Below are positions 11,125-23,965 of a DNA stretch of 64,000 bases, piece after piece; the stretch's first letter is position 1; every line of letters starts with the position of its first letter. Where the stretch lies: positions 58,069,401 to 58,133,400 of the forward strand of contig OX365948.1 of the NCBI GenBank assembly GCA_947247005.1, in the 5' to 3' direction. The stretch comes from Spisula solida (Eukaryota > Mollusca > Bivalvia > Venerida > Mactridae). A model generated the notes under the pieces. It did no database searches. It was not told where the DNA came from and saw only the letters and a list, made by a program, of their open reading frames with translations. The position numbers and the translations under genes are program-made.

Positions 11125-11245
11125 ACATGTCTAACAAACTGACCAATAGCAAGACTGCATTTTGATGCATCCAATTAACTGACCAATAGCAAGACTGCAT
11201 TTTGATGCATCCAATTGACTGACCAATAGCAAGGCTGCATTTTGA
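11125..11245. repeat. Three-copy 36-bp tandem repeat
   Basis: Three units contain 'actgaccaatagcaagactg' followed by 'cattttgatgcatccaa'. It lies immediately beyond the 3' end of the C19orf44 homologue. Confidence 0.75.
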
Positions 11246-11340
11246 GCAAAATTTGACACTTTGTAAACAGTATTCTGTATACATCATAATACACATGAAA
11301 TGTTTTGAAATATCTTGACTTTTGTAAAACACAGTATCTC

Positions 11341-14300
11341 CTACGATCTCATCATTTCCAGATCTACTAATTGTAAAGCTTCTTTAAATGACAGTTTCTT
11401 CTTCTTGTTCTTCTTTATATACTGTAAATATAAGCATGGATAACTTTCTAATACCGAGTACAATTTGTTTAGATATAAAGCAATATACAAATACACTTGT
11501 TGTGCTAGTGAAATAACATATAACATGACAAGGGCCATAACTCTGACAAAATTTAGTTCAAGGAAAAAAGCTTTAAATTTTATTCTAGGGCAGGGCCATA
11601 ACACGTAAAATACTGTTGTCAGTCTGCATTTATTAGAATTATTGCCAGGTTTGAGTTCTGGTTCACCTGTGGCTGGGTAGTCTCCATATGACTGAAATAC
11701 TGTTGACCAGTGCGACTTAAAACAATATTTTTTAAACATTTACAAAAAGATATAAAGCTTACCTTTTTAGTATCTTCAAGGGTTGTATATTTAAATCCAG
11801 GTTTTATATCCGTCGAGAAATTTGAGTACATTCGCTTCTGCATATCAAGGAATTCTTTCGTGAGTTCTAACTGAGATTTTAACATATCATGTAATGCTAA
11901 CATGGATGGACTGTATGATGTCATTGCTGAAACAAGCAAACAATTATTCAAACATCAACTCTGGATCATAACAGGGTGACCATTGAAATTCAAAAGAGAC
12001 ATTTCATGAAAATTCTGTGATAGAAAGGGTTTTTTCCTGATCTTTTTAAGCTCAGAAACTTTGTTGTAGTATTTTGAGTTTCGAACTTAAACCTCATGAA
12101 TGGGACTCAAAGAAGATTTATGATGCATGTAAATACCTTCAAGAGCGTCTGCTGACACAACTTGTGTTGCTATAGGTGTCGGATCCACAAAGTGTAGTCC
12201 ATACGGTGTACTAGGCATTGACATTCCCATAGCAGCCGGGTTCCAGGAATACAGTAATCCATCCATAGCTGTTTGTACCTCAGCTGATGCCATACCACGT
12301 GGTGGACGTGGTGTCATGTCAGATCTGGAACTCCGTGTAGGGACAATACTGAAAACATACACATATACCACATATATAACAGTAACATGTACTGTCAGAT
12401 CTCGATATAACGCCACCCGATGTAACGCCACCCGATATAACGCCACCCGATATAACGACACCTGATATAACGACACCTGATATACTGACACCCGATATAC
12501 TGACACCTGATATAACGATACCCGATATACTGACACCCGATATACTGACACCCGATATACTGACACCCGATATACTGACACCCGATATAACGACACCCGA
12601 TATACTGACACCCGATATAACGACACCCAATATAACGACACCCAATATAACGATACCCGATATACTGACACCCGATATAACGATACCCGATATACTGACA
12701 CCCGATATAACGATACCCGATATACTGACACCCGATATAACGATACCCGATATACTGACACCCGATATAACGATACCCGATATACTGACACCCGATATAC
12801 TGACACCCGATATAACGACACCCGATATACTGACACCCGATATACTGACACCCGATACAACGACACCCGATATAATGACACCCGATATAACGACACCCGA
12901 TATAATGACACCCTATATACTGACACCCGATATAACGATACCCGATATACTGACACCCGATATAACGATACCCGATATACTGACACCCGATATAACGATA
13001 CCCGATATACTGACACCCGATATAACGATACCCGATATACTGACACCCGATATAACGATACCCGATATACTGACACCCGATATAACGATACCCGATATAC
13101 TGACACACGATATAACGACACCCGATGTAACGACACCCGATATAACGATACCCGATATACTGACACCCGATATACTGACACCCGATATACTGAACCCGAT
13201 ATAACGACACCCGATATAACGACACCCGATATAACGACACCCGATATACTGTCATTATAATGACACCATAATTTGGGGACAAAAGTATTAAAACACTATG
13301 TATTAATTCAGTATACCGACATAAATACAATATTTATTTTAAGTAGGATACATGTATAACAGGAAACATTAGCTATGCATAGCTATTGTCCGACATATTC
13401 GTTATAACGACATTTTTCTTGGAAACAAACAGCGCCGTTCTATTGAAACCTGACTGTAGTTAGGTTACAGAATACAGACCACATATTAATGAAGTGGACG
13501 TTTATCACATAGGTGGTTTTTCGCCAGCCTACTTTTAGCTCTATTACCTCATATCACATTGTACATGTGCCGAGTGATACCAAATAAACGTGTATAATTT
13601 GTAACAACTTATAAACAAATGACAATGGTATCAAATATGTAATTGTGTTCAACAACAAAATGAACGAAAATTAAAACCTTAATTTTACTGTATAGTACTT
13701 CATAACTAGAAGATGTGGTACATTGTCCAGCAGAAAGCTGACTGGCAAATAAAGGCTACGCTCGGCATTTTAAAAAGTTTTAATTTTTTTTACAAATTTC
13801 AGAACTTTTTAGGATACCTTTTTGTAAAATCCTCAGAATATTCGGTATAACTTTCGCTGTAAGTTCTGTATGACCTATCATTCTCATCTTCTGTGTATTT
13901 AGATTCTGTTGTTCTGTACGACTCAGTCTCACTCTCGCTGAATTCAGTATAACTCGTCGCAGTTTCTTCCCCACTATATTTTGTTCTAACTTCCGAAATA
14001 GATGATCTTCCAGTGTCGCTACGGTAACCAACCCTCTCCGATATGCTTTCAAAATCTTCAGTATAACCATTAGATGGTCGTGTGAAGTCGGCTTCTGTAG
14101 GAATTTCAGTTGCAGTGTCTTCAAACCTTTGACTGTAACTATAAGCGCCAGGCTTTTCGGTTTTAATTTCTTCCGATATTTCACTCCTCACTTCGTCCAC
14201 CTCACTTCTAATACTCTCATACTCGCTCACCTTCACAGAATTATCAAATAAATCGTCTACACTCTGAATACCAAATGAGCCAAATACGTCCACCGAAGAT

Positions 14301-17300
14301 TTATTTTTACCTCCTTTTGAAGAGCCTTTAGATCGGTGACCTTCATCTCTTTTCTTGCTTTTCGACTTTTTATTAGATTTTTCCTTCGACTTGAATGGGG
14401 AGCTGCTGTGCTTGTCTGGTTTAGGTGATTTAGTTCTTTCTGCAGCCTTAAATATCGACCCTTCATTACTTGCTTTAAATGGTGAGGTTTGAGTTTTAGA
14501 TTTAAATGGCGAGTCTGATTGAGCAGAATGAAACAAGGATTTAGAATTGTTTGCTTTAAATACGGAACTTTCCTTGCCACTACTCGCTTTAAATGGTGAA
14601 TCTTTTCCTTCGTTGCTGGCCTTTAATGGACTTTTACCCCTGTCAGAACTTTTTGCTCTGAATGGCGAGTCTGATTCCTTTTTACCCTTAAAGGGGGATG
14701 ACCGCTCATGGTCACTTATTGAAGTCTCCGATTTAGAATATTTCTTCGATTTTTTCTTGTCTTTTTTAGACTTTCTTGCAGTGGATCGTACAGGTGAGTC
14801 ACTACGAGATGGTTCATTGACTTGTGGTAATTCTTCATCCACACTCGGACCTAAGTCCTCCAGATCCATGATAACTGAAAAAAGACAAAAATGGTTAAAT
14901 AAAGAAATGGCAAACTTTTTATTCTTGAAATAAACATGCACATATGCATAATTTTTATTTGCAAGACAATATCAGAATAAAGTTGGAATATCTCTGTAAA
15001 AGAATAATCCCCCCTGAACCCCACCCAATACCCATAAGTATTGCTTGATCTGTGTGAATCTAGTAACAAAATAGTCCAAGTTATTTTTTAGATTTAGCTC
15101 CTCGCGAAACTCCTACTGAGGCATAATGCTCAATCCTGAAAGTAAGACGCAAGTCAGTTTCTGGTGCACATAAGCATTCATTCCTACACAAAAACTCTGT
15201 TTCAGACTTTGTTTAAGTGTCAAAATTTAGCATAAGAAATTTCCAATGACTATAACTCAGTCAACATTGGATACTTTTCATCAAATAACTCTTATATCCG
15301 GCATAACAATTCTTTCTTTCTTGTTCAGCAGATCTGGCTTTTTGGAATGATAATTTTATACAAAATCATAGATTTAAAAGTGCCATACCACTTTATATGA
15401 TAGCAATGTTTATGTGATAGTTACAGAATCTAGTTTATCATCAATCGTTTTGCTCTCTTTTATCTAAATGCATGCTTCATAGCAATTAGTTTTAATTGTC
15501 CCATAAAACAACACTTAACCTAAATTTACTAGGGTTAAAGTACATTTTTACAACAATAAACGATTAGACATACTGGTAAATACATTAATGATTATTCCCA
15601 TTAATTTTTAAAAATCCTGATCAAGCAACCATTTCCCTAAAACACACAGGAAAACCCCTTACCGTGTATGAACCAGTGCACATTTAAACCATACATGTCA
15701 TCTTCACCTCTATCAAACAACATTAAAGGTATACGCCACCTCCTACCACTTCATGGATATTCCAGATCAGGCAGATTATTATGGAAACATACATGTCGCT
15801 GGCTTAGAATTAGAAGGTCGTAAGTGCTACATATATGACCTTATAAGACTCTTGCATATTTGAAATCTGCATCTCAAGGCACTTCTTATGAGCCTATTTT
15901 CGGAAGTGGTCATGTTGACCAAACTGAAGTTTGAAAAGCTTGTTTTTCCATAAGAAAAGAGTAGTTTTCAGACAGTTTATTCTTGTTTTATCAAAATATT
16001 TATTTTGTACTTACAATATTCTAAGTCTAAGCCAGCGATGTATACATTTATGATTATGCATATACAGTCTAACCTCTGTAGAGTACAAACCTCACTATCA
16101 CAACACTTTCAAAATATTCCTAATCCTATATTTACTATAAATTTAATCACTAGAGCAACAACCTCAAAGCAATATTTGCAGATCCCAAAAGGTGTTGCTC
16201 TACAGAGGTTGTACCGTATTTCTTCACCTTATTGGAAATTAAGTAAAACTGAATTCATGTGATATGTGCTTACAAGAACAGAAGATATTTCGTGAAATGA
16301 AACAAAATTTTCACATAAATTTGAAGAAAGACAACTTCATATTGATTTTATTAAGGAAGCCGTCTTATAGGTGGAGTCACATATTACTGGATAACGTAAA
16401 ATCATAAATGGAGACAAAATGTTATCCAGTGATGAAATCATCCAAACCCCATATATTGTAAAGAGTAATGCACAAGAAACTGACAAATGTTTGTCTAGAA
16501 CATTGCCGATATCAACTTCACTAACATTGGACGTTCAATCTGGTGGCAAGTTTTAAACATGCTCTAAACTTTTCACTAGATAGAATGTACCCTGTCTGAT
16601 GCATTTACCAAATAAGAAATGGATTATGAATGAATACAGACAAACAGATACCAGATGGCACATTTTGTGGATTTGGGAAGCTTAAAACTTCCTCAAAACT
16701 TCCTGCCAGTTAAAACGGACATCAACCTGATAAGTAACAAATTGGCAGAAAAAGAAAAGACATTAAGAATGGATTTTATGTCCTTAATTGGCTGTCAGTT
16801 ATGTTACCCAGTAAGGTGTGACTACTCTCTAAAATGTGAATACTCTTCAAAAAAGAAGATAAAGCTCTTCAAAAAAGAAGATTGAAAAATGAAAATTGAG
16901 AGCACTCTTTAATATTGAAGATAAAGAATTCTCTTTTAGAAATCTAGAAAGAAGATAGATAAAGCTCTTCAAAAAAGAAGTTGAAGAGTGAATATGTAGA
17001 GCACTCTTTAGTATTGAAGAAAGAGAGATCTCTTTGAAAATGAAAATAGATAATGCTGAGTATATTCACACACACACTGATCCTAATGAGCAACTAAGGT
17101 AACCAGAAGATACAAAGCGGTCACAAAGTGGATAATTATACATGTAATACTAGACAACAACAACAGGGGTTCCATGTTGAGTAGGGGTTTTGACTCTTGA
17201 AATTTTCCAAAAAAGCCACATTTTGACTATCAGGATTTTGGTTTGAAGGGTCATTTTCTCTAAAATCATGGGTATTTTGCCTATAAAATGGTAAAATTTA

Positions 17301-20300
17301 GTGAAAAGTATCAAAATGACCCTTCAGATTCAGAAGCTATTGGAACCCCTGATATACATGTAATACTAGTAAACAAGAATGTTTTTCGCTATATGTGCAA
17401 CACAATCTTGCCCCAGCTTACCGACATGTTTCTTTATCCTTGGTGTGGAGAGCGAGTCTAATGATAAGATACGGTTATATAGTTCTAAATGCATGCATAT
17501 ACACTGTAATATCATTATTTTTCGATGGAGTTGAATTTTCGTTGATTTCGTTGTTGCACTCGACTACGAAATCTAATTCTAACGATTAATCACACTCTCA
17601 ATTATAGACCAAAGCTTTACCATTTCATGTTTTGTAATCCAAGAATTTACAACCCAACGAAAATGTATTTTTATACAAATCCACAAAATTTAATATCCAT
17701 GAAAATGTGTGATTTTACAGTAGCTAGCTAGATGAGTATACATGTTCAATATACAGTAAAACCTCTCGTAAACACCACATCAATTATAACACCACCGTAA
17801 AATTATGAATACAACTTTCCAAGTTTTTTCCCATTGTTTTAATCTTCATTTTACCTCAAAATTAAAACAAACTTGACACAATTATCAGTTTTTATGGGTT
17901 AGTTTACACTGATTTTTTTAAGTCAATTGTGAAACAAGTTTTTTCATGTTTTATTAATAACTCTCGACACCAAATTCCTGATGTTATCCATCGCCACAAG
18001 TTTTAAGGGTTCAAAGGGTGGTTCTACAATCAAGGTTTTACTGTAGTATTATAAACTATACATTGATGACTATTGAGTTAAGTTTCATATTTTATCAAAT
18101 AATGAGATTTATCAGCGAAAAATCAATGAGTTATTCACTGTGTCAAAACAGTGACAATACCAGTTTGATATTTTACAACGCTGGTTCCTGAACAATACTG
18201 TAATACTATGTAAATAGGTCTGACAGAATAGTTAATCATTTATAACAAACTGGCATTTAACTATAACTTATAAGTTGTTATTCTATGAGTATGAGTGAAA
18301 TGCAGTAGCTAACAGATAACACATATCAATTACTAATGACTAATGCCTGAAAAGCATGGAAGTTACAGTAACTGATTTGACTATAAAACATCTACTTCCT
18401 AGCATAAGCACCAGATTGAATGTGTATCAAAAATTATTAAATCAAGACTAAAGATTAAATTTTATGATAAGTGTTACAATATTATGACCCAGTAAGTCTA
18501 GTGAAGATCAGAAATCAGAAAAATTCCAGTAGATAAGCTCGTCAGCTGGAATTGCTACTATTACTTAAAGGCAAAAAATGTGAAAATATTCTCACAAAAT
18601 TGAACAAAAAAGTACAGCTATGATAAATAGAAAACGTTACCATTAAATCCGAGTGTATAATCTTCGGCAATCTCGTCTTTGATAGAATCAGCAACATTAG
18701 AATCATCAGAGTATGATCTCATCAGTTTCGGTGACGGCGATCGACGTCGTAACCCTGGTGATGCGTTACGTGGACTTGGGGAGGGAGTACGACGAATCAA
18801 TGGAGGCTTGTTCTGAGGGGACACTGAACGACCTTGACCTTTTGAAGGTGATCGAGACTTGTTTGGAGGAGGTGGGGAGGGGCTTCTTCTGCCTTTGTTG
18901 AGTTTGACTGGAGATTGTGATCGTTTAGGTGAATGGCGTCCAGATCGTCCGTACTGTAATAGTATAAATAAGGTACAGAGACAGTTGATTTCATTTCATG
19001 CTTTGTTACAGCATAAAGACATAAAGAAATAAGTTATCACTACAACAATTAGTCTTCAACATGTCATCAGAAATTATAAGAAAATGTTAATTGTTCATTT
19101 GCATCTAACCCTGTTTCTCAACAACTTGACAACCAATTCATCTTACCAGTTTTCATGGATTGACTGTATCCTAACCAGCACTAATTTAACCTTCCGAAAA
19201 GAATTGGCAACTTCTCCACATGTGGAGGAAAACCAACATTGTTGGCAAATGTTGATGGAAAGGTTGCTACAACCCAGAATTCAACCTTGATCACAGGGAT
19301 ATAAATGTAGGGCTTTAACCAGTGGATAGCACCACATGTATACAGTATAAACAGATATAAACACAAAGAAGGGTTAACTTACCGCTTGTTTAGGTTTATC
19401 CAGACTATCAGACGACGAAGGTAGACCACCAACAAATTCTGCCAAGCTTTCCTCCTCCGATGTCAACACAACATCCGTTGAATATTTCAAAGAACTTTTC
19501 AACTGGAAGGGTGATGCTACAAACAAACCAAAACATTCTGTTAGAAAATCATACATTCTTTATAACCCTGTCTTTTATCAGTCTTTTTTTTTGTATAACC
19601 ATCAACCATGATGTGTTATCAGAAACCGTTTGATGTAACGACTGTCACTGACCAACAGACACACAGATCAACAACGGACACACACAGATCTACTGACAAG
19701 TGTGAAGCGATCACAAAGATTAACTTGGAGTAATTAAGAAGAATTTCATTCATGACAATAATAATACACCTATTACCATGTAAAAATTAATTAATATAAC
19801 GAAACTCAAAATTACAGCAGTATGTAAATTTCCTCCTAGACAGCCATTAACAAGAAAATAGATAAAATTGTTACCCTCATGCACATACATGTATAAACCT
19901 GTACAGGGTAATTTACCTTTTTTCTGAGAGGAAGCTTCTGTCCGACCCTTGGCTGGAGATTTGCCTCTGTTTGACTGTGCTACTATTGTACGAGGGGGCT
20001 CTACTGCAGGGGCTGGGCTAGGGGTCGCAGTTTTCTTTAGAAATTTACCCTTATCTCTACCGATCTTGATACTGTCACTTTGTGATTCGGAGACCTAGGA
20101 CAAAACAAACTAGTCAATATTTATAAAGTTTTAAGGAATATATTGTAAAATCACATAATTTCCTGGGGTCTTAAATTCGTGCATTACAAAACATGGACAT
20201 GTAAAACCATGTTATGTATTTGGGAGTTAGATATATCGTCGGCATTAGATATCTGCCAAAGGGTATACGAGAAGAGAAGCAAGTTTTCCTTTTTTATTAA

Positions 20301-22200
20301 GTGTCTAGCAAGTAAATTACTGGTACTATTTTTATTTCGTCTTTGGTACGACGCAGCATGGAATCAAACCCGAGACCTCCCATACTCAAAGCGGACACTC
20401 AACCTCTAGGTTATTGAGGAGGTGGTCAGGATAACCTGAACCACACATGTTAGCCTTATCTTAACCTTACCTGTTCACCACTAGACCGGGCAAGTTTCAT
20501 GGCAGCAAAGCTTTCATCACTATCCGACTCTATAGTGACAGGTTTACGTGCTACAGATCTTTGCTGTATTTTACCAGTGAGAGCTGAAGCTTTATCCAGG
20601 GCGCTGGAACCTGGCCGACTATACCCAACCTTACTTCCTGGTTGACTCGATCCTTGACTCTGTACAGACTGACTCCCATACCTGAATCATACAAACATAA
20701 CATTATCATATATCCCTGGCTACTTACAACCTTATAAGACCATAATTGAAATCTGCATCTCAAGGCGCTTCTTATGAGCCTATTTTCATGAAAATCGAAA
20801 GTGGTCATGTTGACCAAATTGAAGTTTAAAAAGCTTGTTTTTCCATAAGTAAAAAGCAGTTTTCAGACAGTTTTTTCTTGTTTTTTCAAAATATTGATTT
20901 TGTTCTTAGGACCTTCTAAGCCATTGATATATTAAAGTCAAAGCTTACTATCCAACATCAGCCTTCACTTAAAAGAGTGTAACAGCCGACTTGCGACTCA
21001 ACTATAGGGGAGTAAATGGTTGAAAGGACACATGTCTAAAAGACTGCACTCAATATCATGGAAGCCTTGTCCATAAAAAAGCTAACTCAATCGATACAGG
21101 GGCATAAAAATTGCCCAACCCCTAAGTGATTTATGGCATTAGTAAACATAATTCAACATCGTATGGATTACCTCTGTTGGGTTTGTACCGACGGTGAGGG
21201 ACTTCCAGAAGACAGCTGTGGCTTTTTTAGAAATTTGTTCACATTTCCCCGGATGTCTGCATCGGGTTCATCTACCGATGGTTTCTTCTTAAGGAATTTA
21301 CTACCTGCTGACGGTGCTGGGACTGCATTCTGCTTGACCGGGACATCTTCAATATCGCTAGAGATGGATATACTATCTCCTAAATCTTCAAAGTTGACTA
21401 ATTTTTGTTGTTTTGATGTTTTCTGGGTCAAAGAACTGATATAATCCTGAAAAACAACAAATGGAAGATAAATAAAAACGCTTGGAAGTCAAACAAATCA
21501 AATAAGACAACCCTGTATTGACGACCACTTGTCCTTTAAACACTGACAACTATAACAAAACAAACAATTTTTATCTCCCATCAGACCATTTGCAATGATT
21601 TATTTTATTAATAACGACCACTCTTTGCTTTCTCTATGGTTCATCTGTGCAGACAGGTTTGCTGGGCATATATTTTATAACATTTGTTTGCCCAGCTATC
21701 AGTTGCACATATATATGCAAATATGTTATTATAATAATTATTATTTATAAGCTTTAGAAGTCAATTTTATTAATTCAGTAATTAATCGACAATTTGACAT
21801 TTCTGCAAAATCAAATCACTTCTTTAAAACACTTTAGATTTATGTACCTTTGCAAAAGTTACTTTTGTCTAATGTTGACTATTTGATCACACCTCTCACA
21901 ATATGATATACAGAACAACCTCTCCACAGCAGCCTTGTGTGCAGCAACAAATTCTCTATTGTAACACCTTCAAAATTTTGCTAAGCCCATATTTACCATA
22001 AATTAACCTCTGTAGAGCAACAACCTCTAAACAACGGCAATATTCGCAGCTTCCATTAGGTTTAAGCTTTACAGAGGTTGTACTGTACATATTTCGCTTA
22101 CATTGAGTTCATCTTCCGGTTTTTCAATCTTCTCCCCTTTAAGCTGACTGTTGGCTTTCTGTAGTAGTGCTAGTGTAGCACTGGGATTTCTACGCTGCAT
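11341..22200 (-). CDS. C19orf44-like protein (DUF4614-type C-terminus), complete, 10 coding exons
   Basis: Exons in transcript order: 22102-22200, 21172-21446, 20471-20681, 19917-20094, 19383-19516, 18641-18953, 13818-14874, 12137-12348, 11763-11926, 11341-11421. All splice phases agree, giving 907 residues against about 657 in human C19orf44. An in-frame TAA lies 9 bases before the ATG. The C-terminus carries the family signature: FVDPTPIATQVVSADALEA, then YSPSMLALHDMLKSQLELT, and a final YIKKNKKKKLSFKEALQLVD. Upstream are three FLKK motifs (residues about 84-87, 105-108, 213-216), an Arg/Ser-Pro-rich exon 6, and the very large exon 7 with about eight (S)SPFKA-like repeats, a Lys-rich stretch and repeated Y(S/T)E(D/Y/F)F motifs ending YSEDFTKR. 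Function is unknown to me. The sequence looks largely disordered apart from the C-terminal helices. Confidence 0.87.
12406..13253 (+). repeat. 15-bp minisatellite in intron 7 of the C19orf44 homologue, about 57 copies
   Basis: The unit is CCCGATATAACGACA with a common variant CCCGATATACTGACA. The variants often alternate, giving a 30-bp higher-order unit. The array lies 58 bp upstream (transcript sense) of the exon 8 acceptor. Because 15 is a multiple of three and the unit lacks stops in several frames, long repetitive reading frames appear on both strands. I treat them as artefacts. Confidence 0.95.
15788..16042. mobile_element. MITE-like element with TCGCTGGCTTAGA ends
   Basis: The left end ACATGTCGCTGGCTTAGA and right end TCTAAGCCAGCGATGTAT form inverted repeats, apart from a small insertion on the right. 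The interior contains 'gtcatgttgaccaaactgaa' and 'agcttgtttttccataag'. End-degraded relatives are at 20715-20935 and 25190-25395. Confidence 0.75.
16058..16222. mobile_element. Inverted-repeat element with AACCTCTGTAGAG ends
   Basis: Begins with AACCTCTGTAGAGTACAA and ends with TTGCTCTACAGAGGTTGT. Relatives with the same ends occur at 21905-22092, 33908-34045 and 41190-41425, so this is a repeated family. Non-coding. Confidence 0.7.
17163..17352. mobile_element. MITE-like element with CAGGGGTTCCA ends
   Basis: The left end is CAGGGGTTCCA and the right end TGGAACCCCTG, perfect 11-bp inverted repeats 190 bp apart. The ends resemble those of the 4498-4764 element, but the interior differs. Confidence 0.7.
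17500..17725. mobile_element. Inverted-repeat element (ACTGTAATATCATT / GTGTGATTTTACAGT)
   Basis: The ends are complementary. The interior contains 'gttgaattttcgttgattt' and, near the right, 'aatatccatgaaaatgtg'. Same family as 3387, 4041, 7144 and 62013. Confidence 0.65.
17750..18050. mobile_element. Element with ACAGTAAAACCT inverted ends
   Basis: Begins ACAGTAAAACCTCTCG and ends CAAGGTTTTACTGTA. The interior includes 'aaattcctgatgttatcc' and shows no coding capacity. Confidence 0.6.
20255..20430 (-). mobile_element. tRNA-derived SINE fragment
   Basis: On the minus strand the sequence contains an A-box-like TAACCTAGAGGTTGAGTG and a B-box-like GGTCTCGGGTTTGATTCCA. The spacing is compatible with an internal RNA polymerase III promoter. 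It cannot fold as a full tRNA. It lies in intron 3 of the C19orf44 homologue, just before exon 3 on the map. Confidence 0.55.
20715..20935. mobile_element. Copy of the 15788-16042 element
   Basis: Shares 'aatctgcatctcaaggcgc', 'gtcatgttgaccaaattgaa' and 'agcttgtttttccataag' with the 15.8 kb copy. The terminal repeats are eroded. Confidence 0.7.
21905..22092. mobile_element. Copy of the AACCTCTGTAGAG-end family
   Basis: Begins AACAACCTCTCCACAG and ends TTTACAGAGGTTGTACTGTA. It lies directly downstream of exon 1 of the C19orf44 homologue: the exon donor is at 22100-22101 and the element ends within about 10 bases of it. Confidence 0.65.
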
Positions 22201-23960
22201 CTTTCTAATTTAACTTCACGCATACATCATGCTAGTCTTGGTGTTCCTCTGTATCAATACAGAAAAGGTCAACTGTATAACTGAGTAAAAACAGACAAAT
22301 CAAGAGGCCGCCTGTAAAAAACATACGCAACACCCTAAAGCAACCACTGATGACCCAAAACTGCATGGAAAATTATAAAAAAATTACTGCATGTAATCTA
22401 CATGTACTGATGATGTAGGGATATTAATGAAAATTCAAGGGCTAATGATAATTAACTTTTTATGCATAATAAATTGCTTAGCCTAGCGAATTTCCAAGGG
22501 ACTGAACCTTGTGTTAATTGGTGAATCACCTGAATTAAGCAACCACCTGTCTAGGCTGAGACAGAGGTCGTGGGTTCAATCCCCAACATGGAACTGGACA
22601 TTTATAATATAATGATTTATCTTGAAATTCTATTTGTAGTATTTCCCACTATATCTGACTGTGGGGAATGTAAAGTATCTGGTTAAAGGGTGCCATGAAG
22701 CTGTTTGCTGGTGCTATACATCAGTCATATTAAAGAACCAGGATGTCTATTCGAATTAAGAGCTAGGCGCCCTCATGCAGCTTTAGACATGCCTAGCTCT
22801 GTATCTAATGTCTCTCTCTCCCTTCCGTGGGGTTTTCTCTCAGTCTGTCCCTCTGGTCAGATCATGCTGTATCACACTGGCAGAGGATGCGTATGCGTCC
22901 TTGTTGCTGCAACACTATGTAAACAGGTAAAAAGCGCCTATGACTATGAGATTGAATGTGTGGCGCATGAACAGGACGTCAGCTAAGGCAGCCAATCATC
23001 AATCTTAACATTAGATAAACCTGTATTAAACAGTGATCTACTTTTAACATTTGACACAGCCATCCTGCTTTATTTTTTAAATATAAACTGATAAAAAGAC
23101 TTGCTCAATCATGAAATGAAAGATAAAAATCAAAATTTAGCCCGGATACCAGGCAAAAATAAGTTATATTTCCCCGCCATTCAATGCATCTAAGTATATC
23201 ATACCGAATAAACAACCTAGATATTTATTAATTAAAAAGCGAGTGGAAATATAACCAAATAATTACTGAAAATAAACAAATTCTAACGAACCTGCCGCCA
23301 TTTGTAAACAAGAAGCGTCTACTGACATTGATTACAAACCTAATCTAAGACGAAAAATAATTATATGCGGTTCATTTTTTGTATGACTTACTTCCCTTTG
23401 CCCAATCTAATTTATAGGAAGTAGCTCACCAGGGACCGTTTCTCACATCGTCATAGTCACATGATTGGTGGTTATGATTTAGAACAAATACGAAGGAAAA
23501 GAGGAAAAGTAGAAAAGTAGAAAAGTGAATATTTATGAAGGAACCTTCGGTTGCCTGCTATTCAGTGTGCATGCTATTTACAATTAGTCTAAATTGTATT
23601 CTTGATGTTTATCAGTCAATATTCTTTTCAACATTGATGCATTGGCTTTTTTATACTTCATAAGTCGAAGATTTTTAAAGACAACAATGGTTAGCATAAG
23701 GTTCAATTTTGATCGTATGTAAATTGTCATATACATGTTGTTATGGTATTCAGAACATGCTTCACTATTTTGCTAGCAGCAGTTCTCAAATAACGCAAAT
23801 CTAAAATATGCGACTCGATTGGCTCTCTTTACCTGATATATAGGTACTATTTACAGTTTTAAGGTATTGAGGAGATCAATAGACGAACCAGAAACACATA
23901 CATTATAGAATAATTTAATGACAATGATATACATGTACATGAACACATGATCTCTGAGCA
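22201..23960. other. Spacer: C19orf44 homologue 5' side and collagen gene 3' side
   Basis: Holds a SINE-like block (22490-22990) with a B-box-like GTGGGTTCAATCCCC. A YY1-like GCCGCCATTTG lies at about 23290, readable as CAAATGGCGGC in the sense of the C19orf44 homologue and a plausible core promoter or 5' exon for it. A TTTAAT (ATTAAA on the minus strand) near 23915 is a candidate polyadenylation signal for the collagen gene. No coding exon was found. Confidence 0.45.
22490..22990 (+). mobile_element. SINE-like element with tRNA-type B box
   Basis: A B-box-like GGTCGTGGGTTCAATCCCC near 22567 follows a weak A box. Downstream is a long non-tRNA body with a CT-rich stretch and 'gcgcctatgactatgagatt', as in SINE tails. 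Boundaries are uncertain. Confidence 0.45.
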
Positions 23961-23965
23961 AGTTC

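Larger units (their letters stand above)
9368..11340. other. Spacer between the glucosylceramidase-like gene and the C19orf44 homologue
   Basis: No gene is seen. It contains a hAT-like element (9584-10046), a CCAAT-bearing repeat array (10180-10535), a further repeat (10670-10825), and a short 36-bp tandem repeat (11125-11245). The rest is AT-rich sequence without recognisable signals. Confidence 0.7.
14881..18640. other. Intron 6 of the C19orf44 homologue, element-rich
   Basis: No exon was found. It holds several non-autonomous elements: 15110-15345 (relative of 4498-4764), 15788-16042, 16058-16222, 17163-17352, 17500-17725 and 17750-18050. It also has an imprecise repeat of 'gctcttcaaaaaagaag' at 16830-17040. 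The remainder is AT-rich. Confidence 0.6.

Noticed and set aside
12087..13330. Repetitive 311- and 364-codon frames (YRVS / YIGC repeats)
   Set aside because: They translate the 15-bp minisatellite in an intron. Only the downstream exon 8 part of one frame is real coding sequence.
13799..13818. Ending the C19orf44 homologue at the stop after RYPKKF
   Set aside because: A donor at AAAAG|GTATCC joins in phase to exon 8, which carries the conserved VDPTPIATQVVSADAL block. The stop is intronic.
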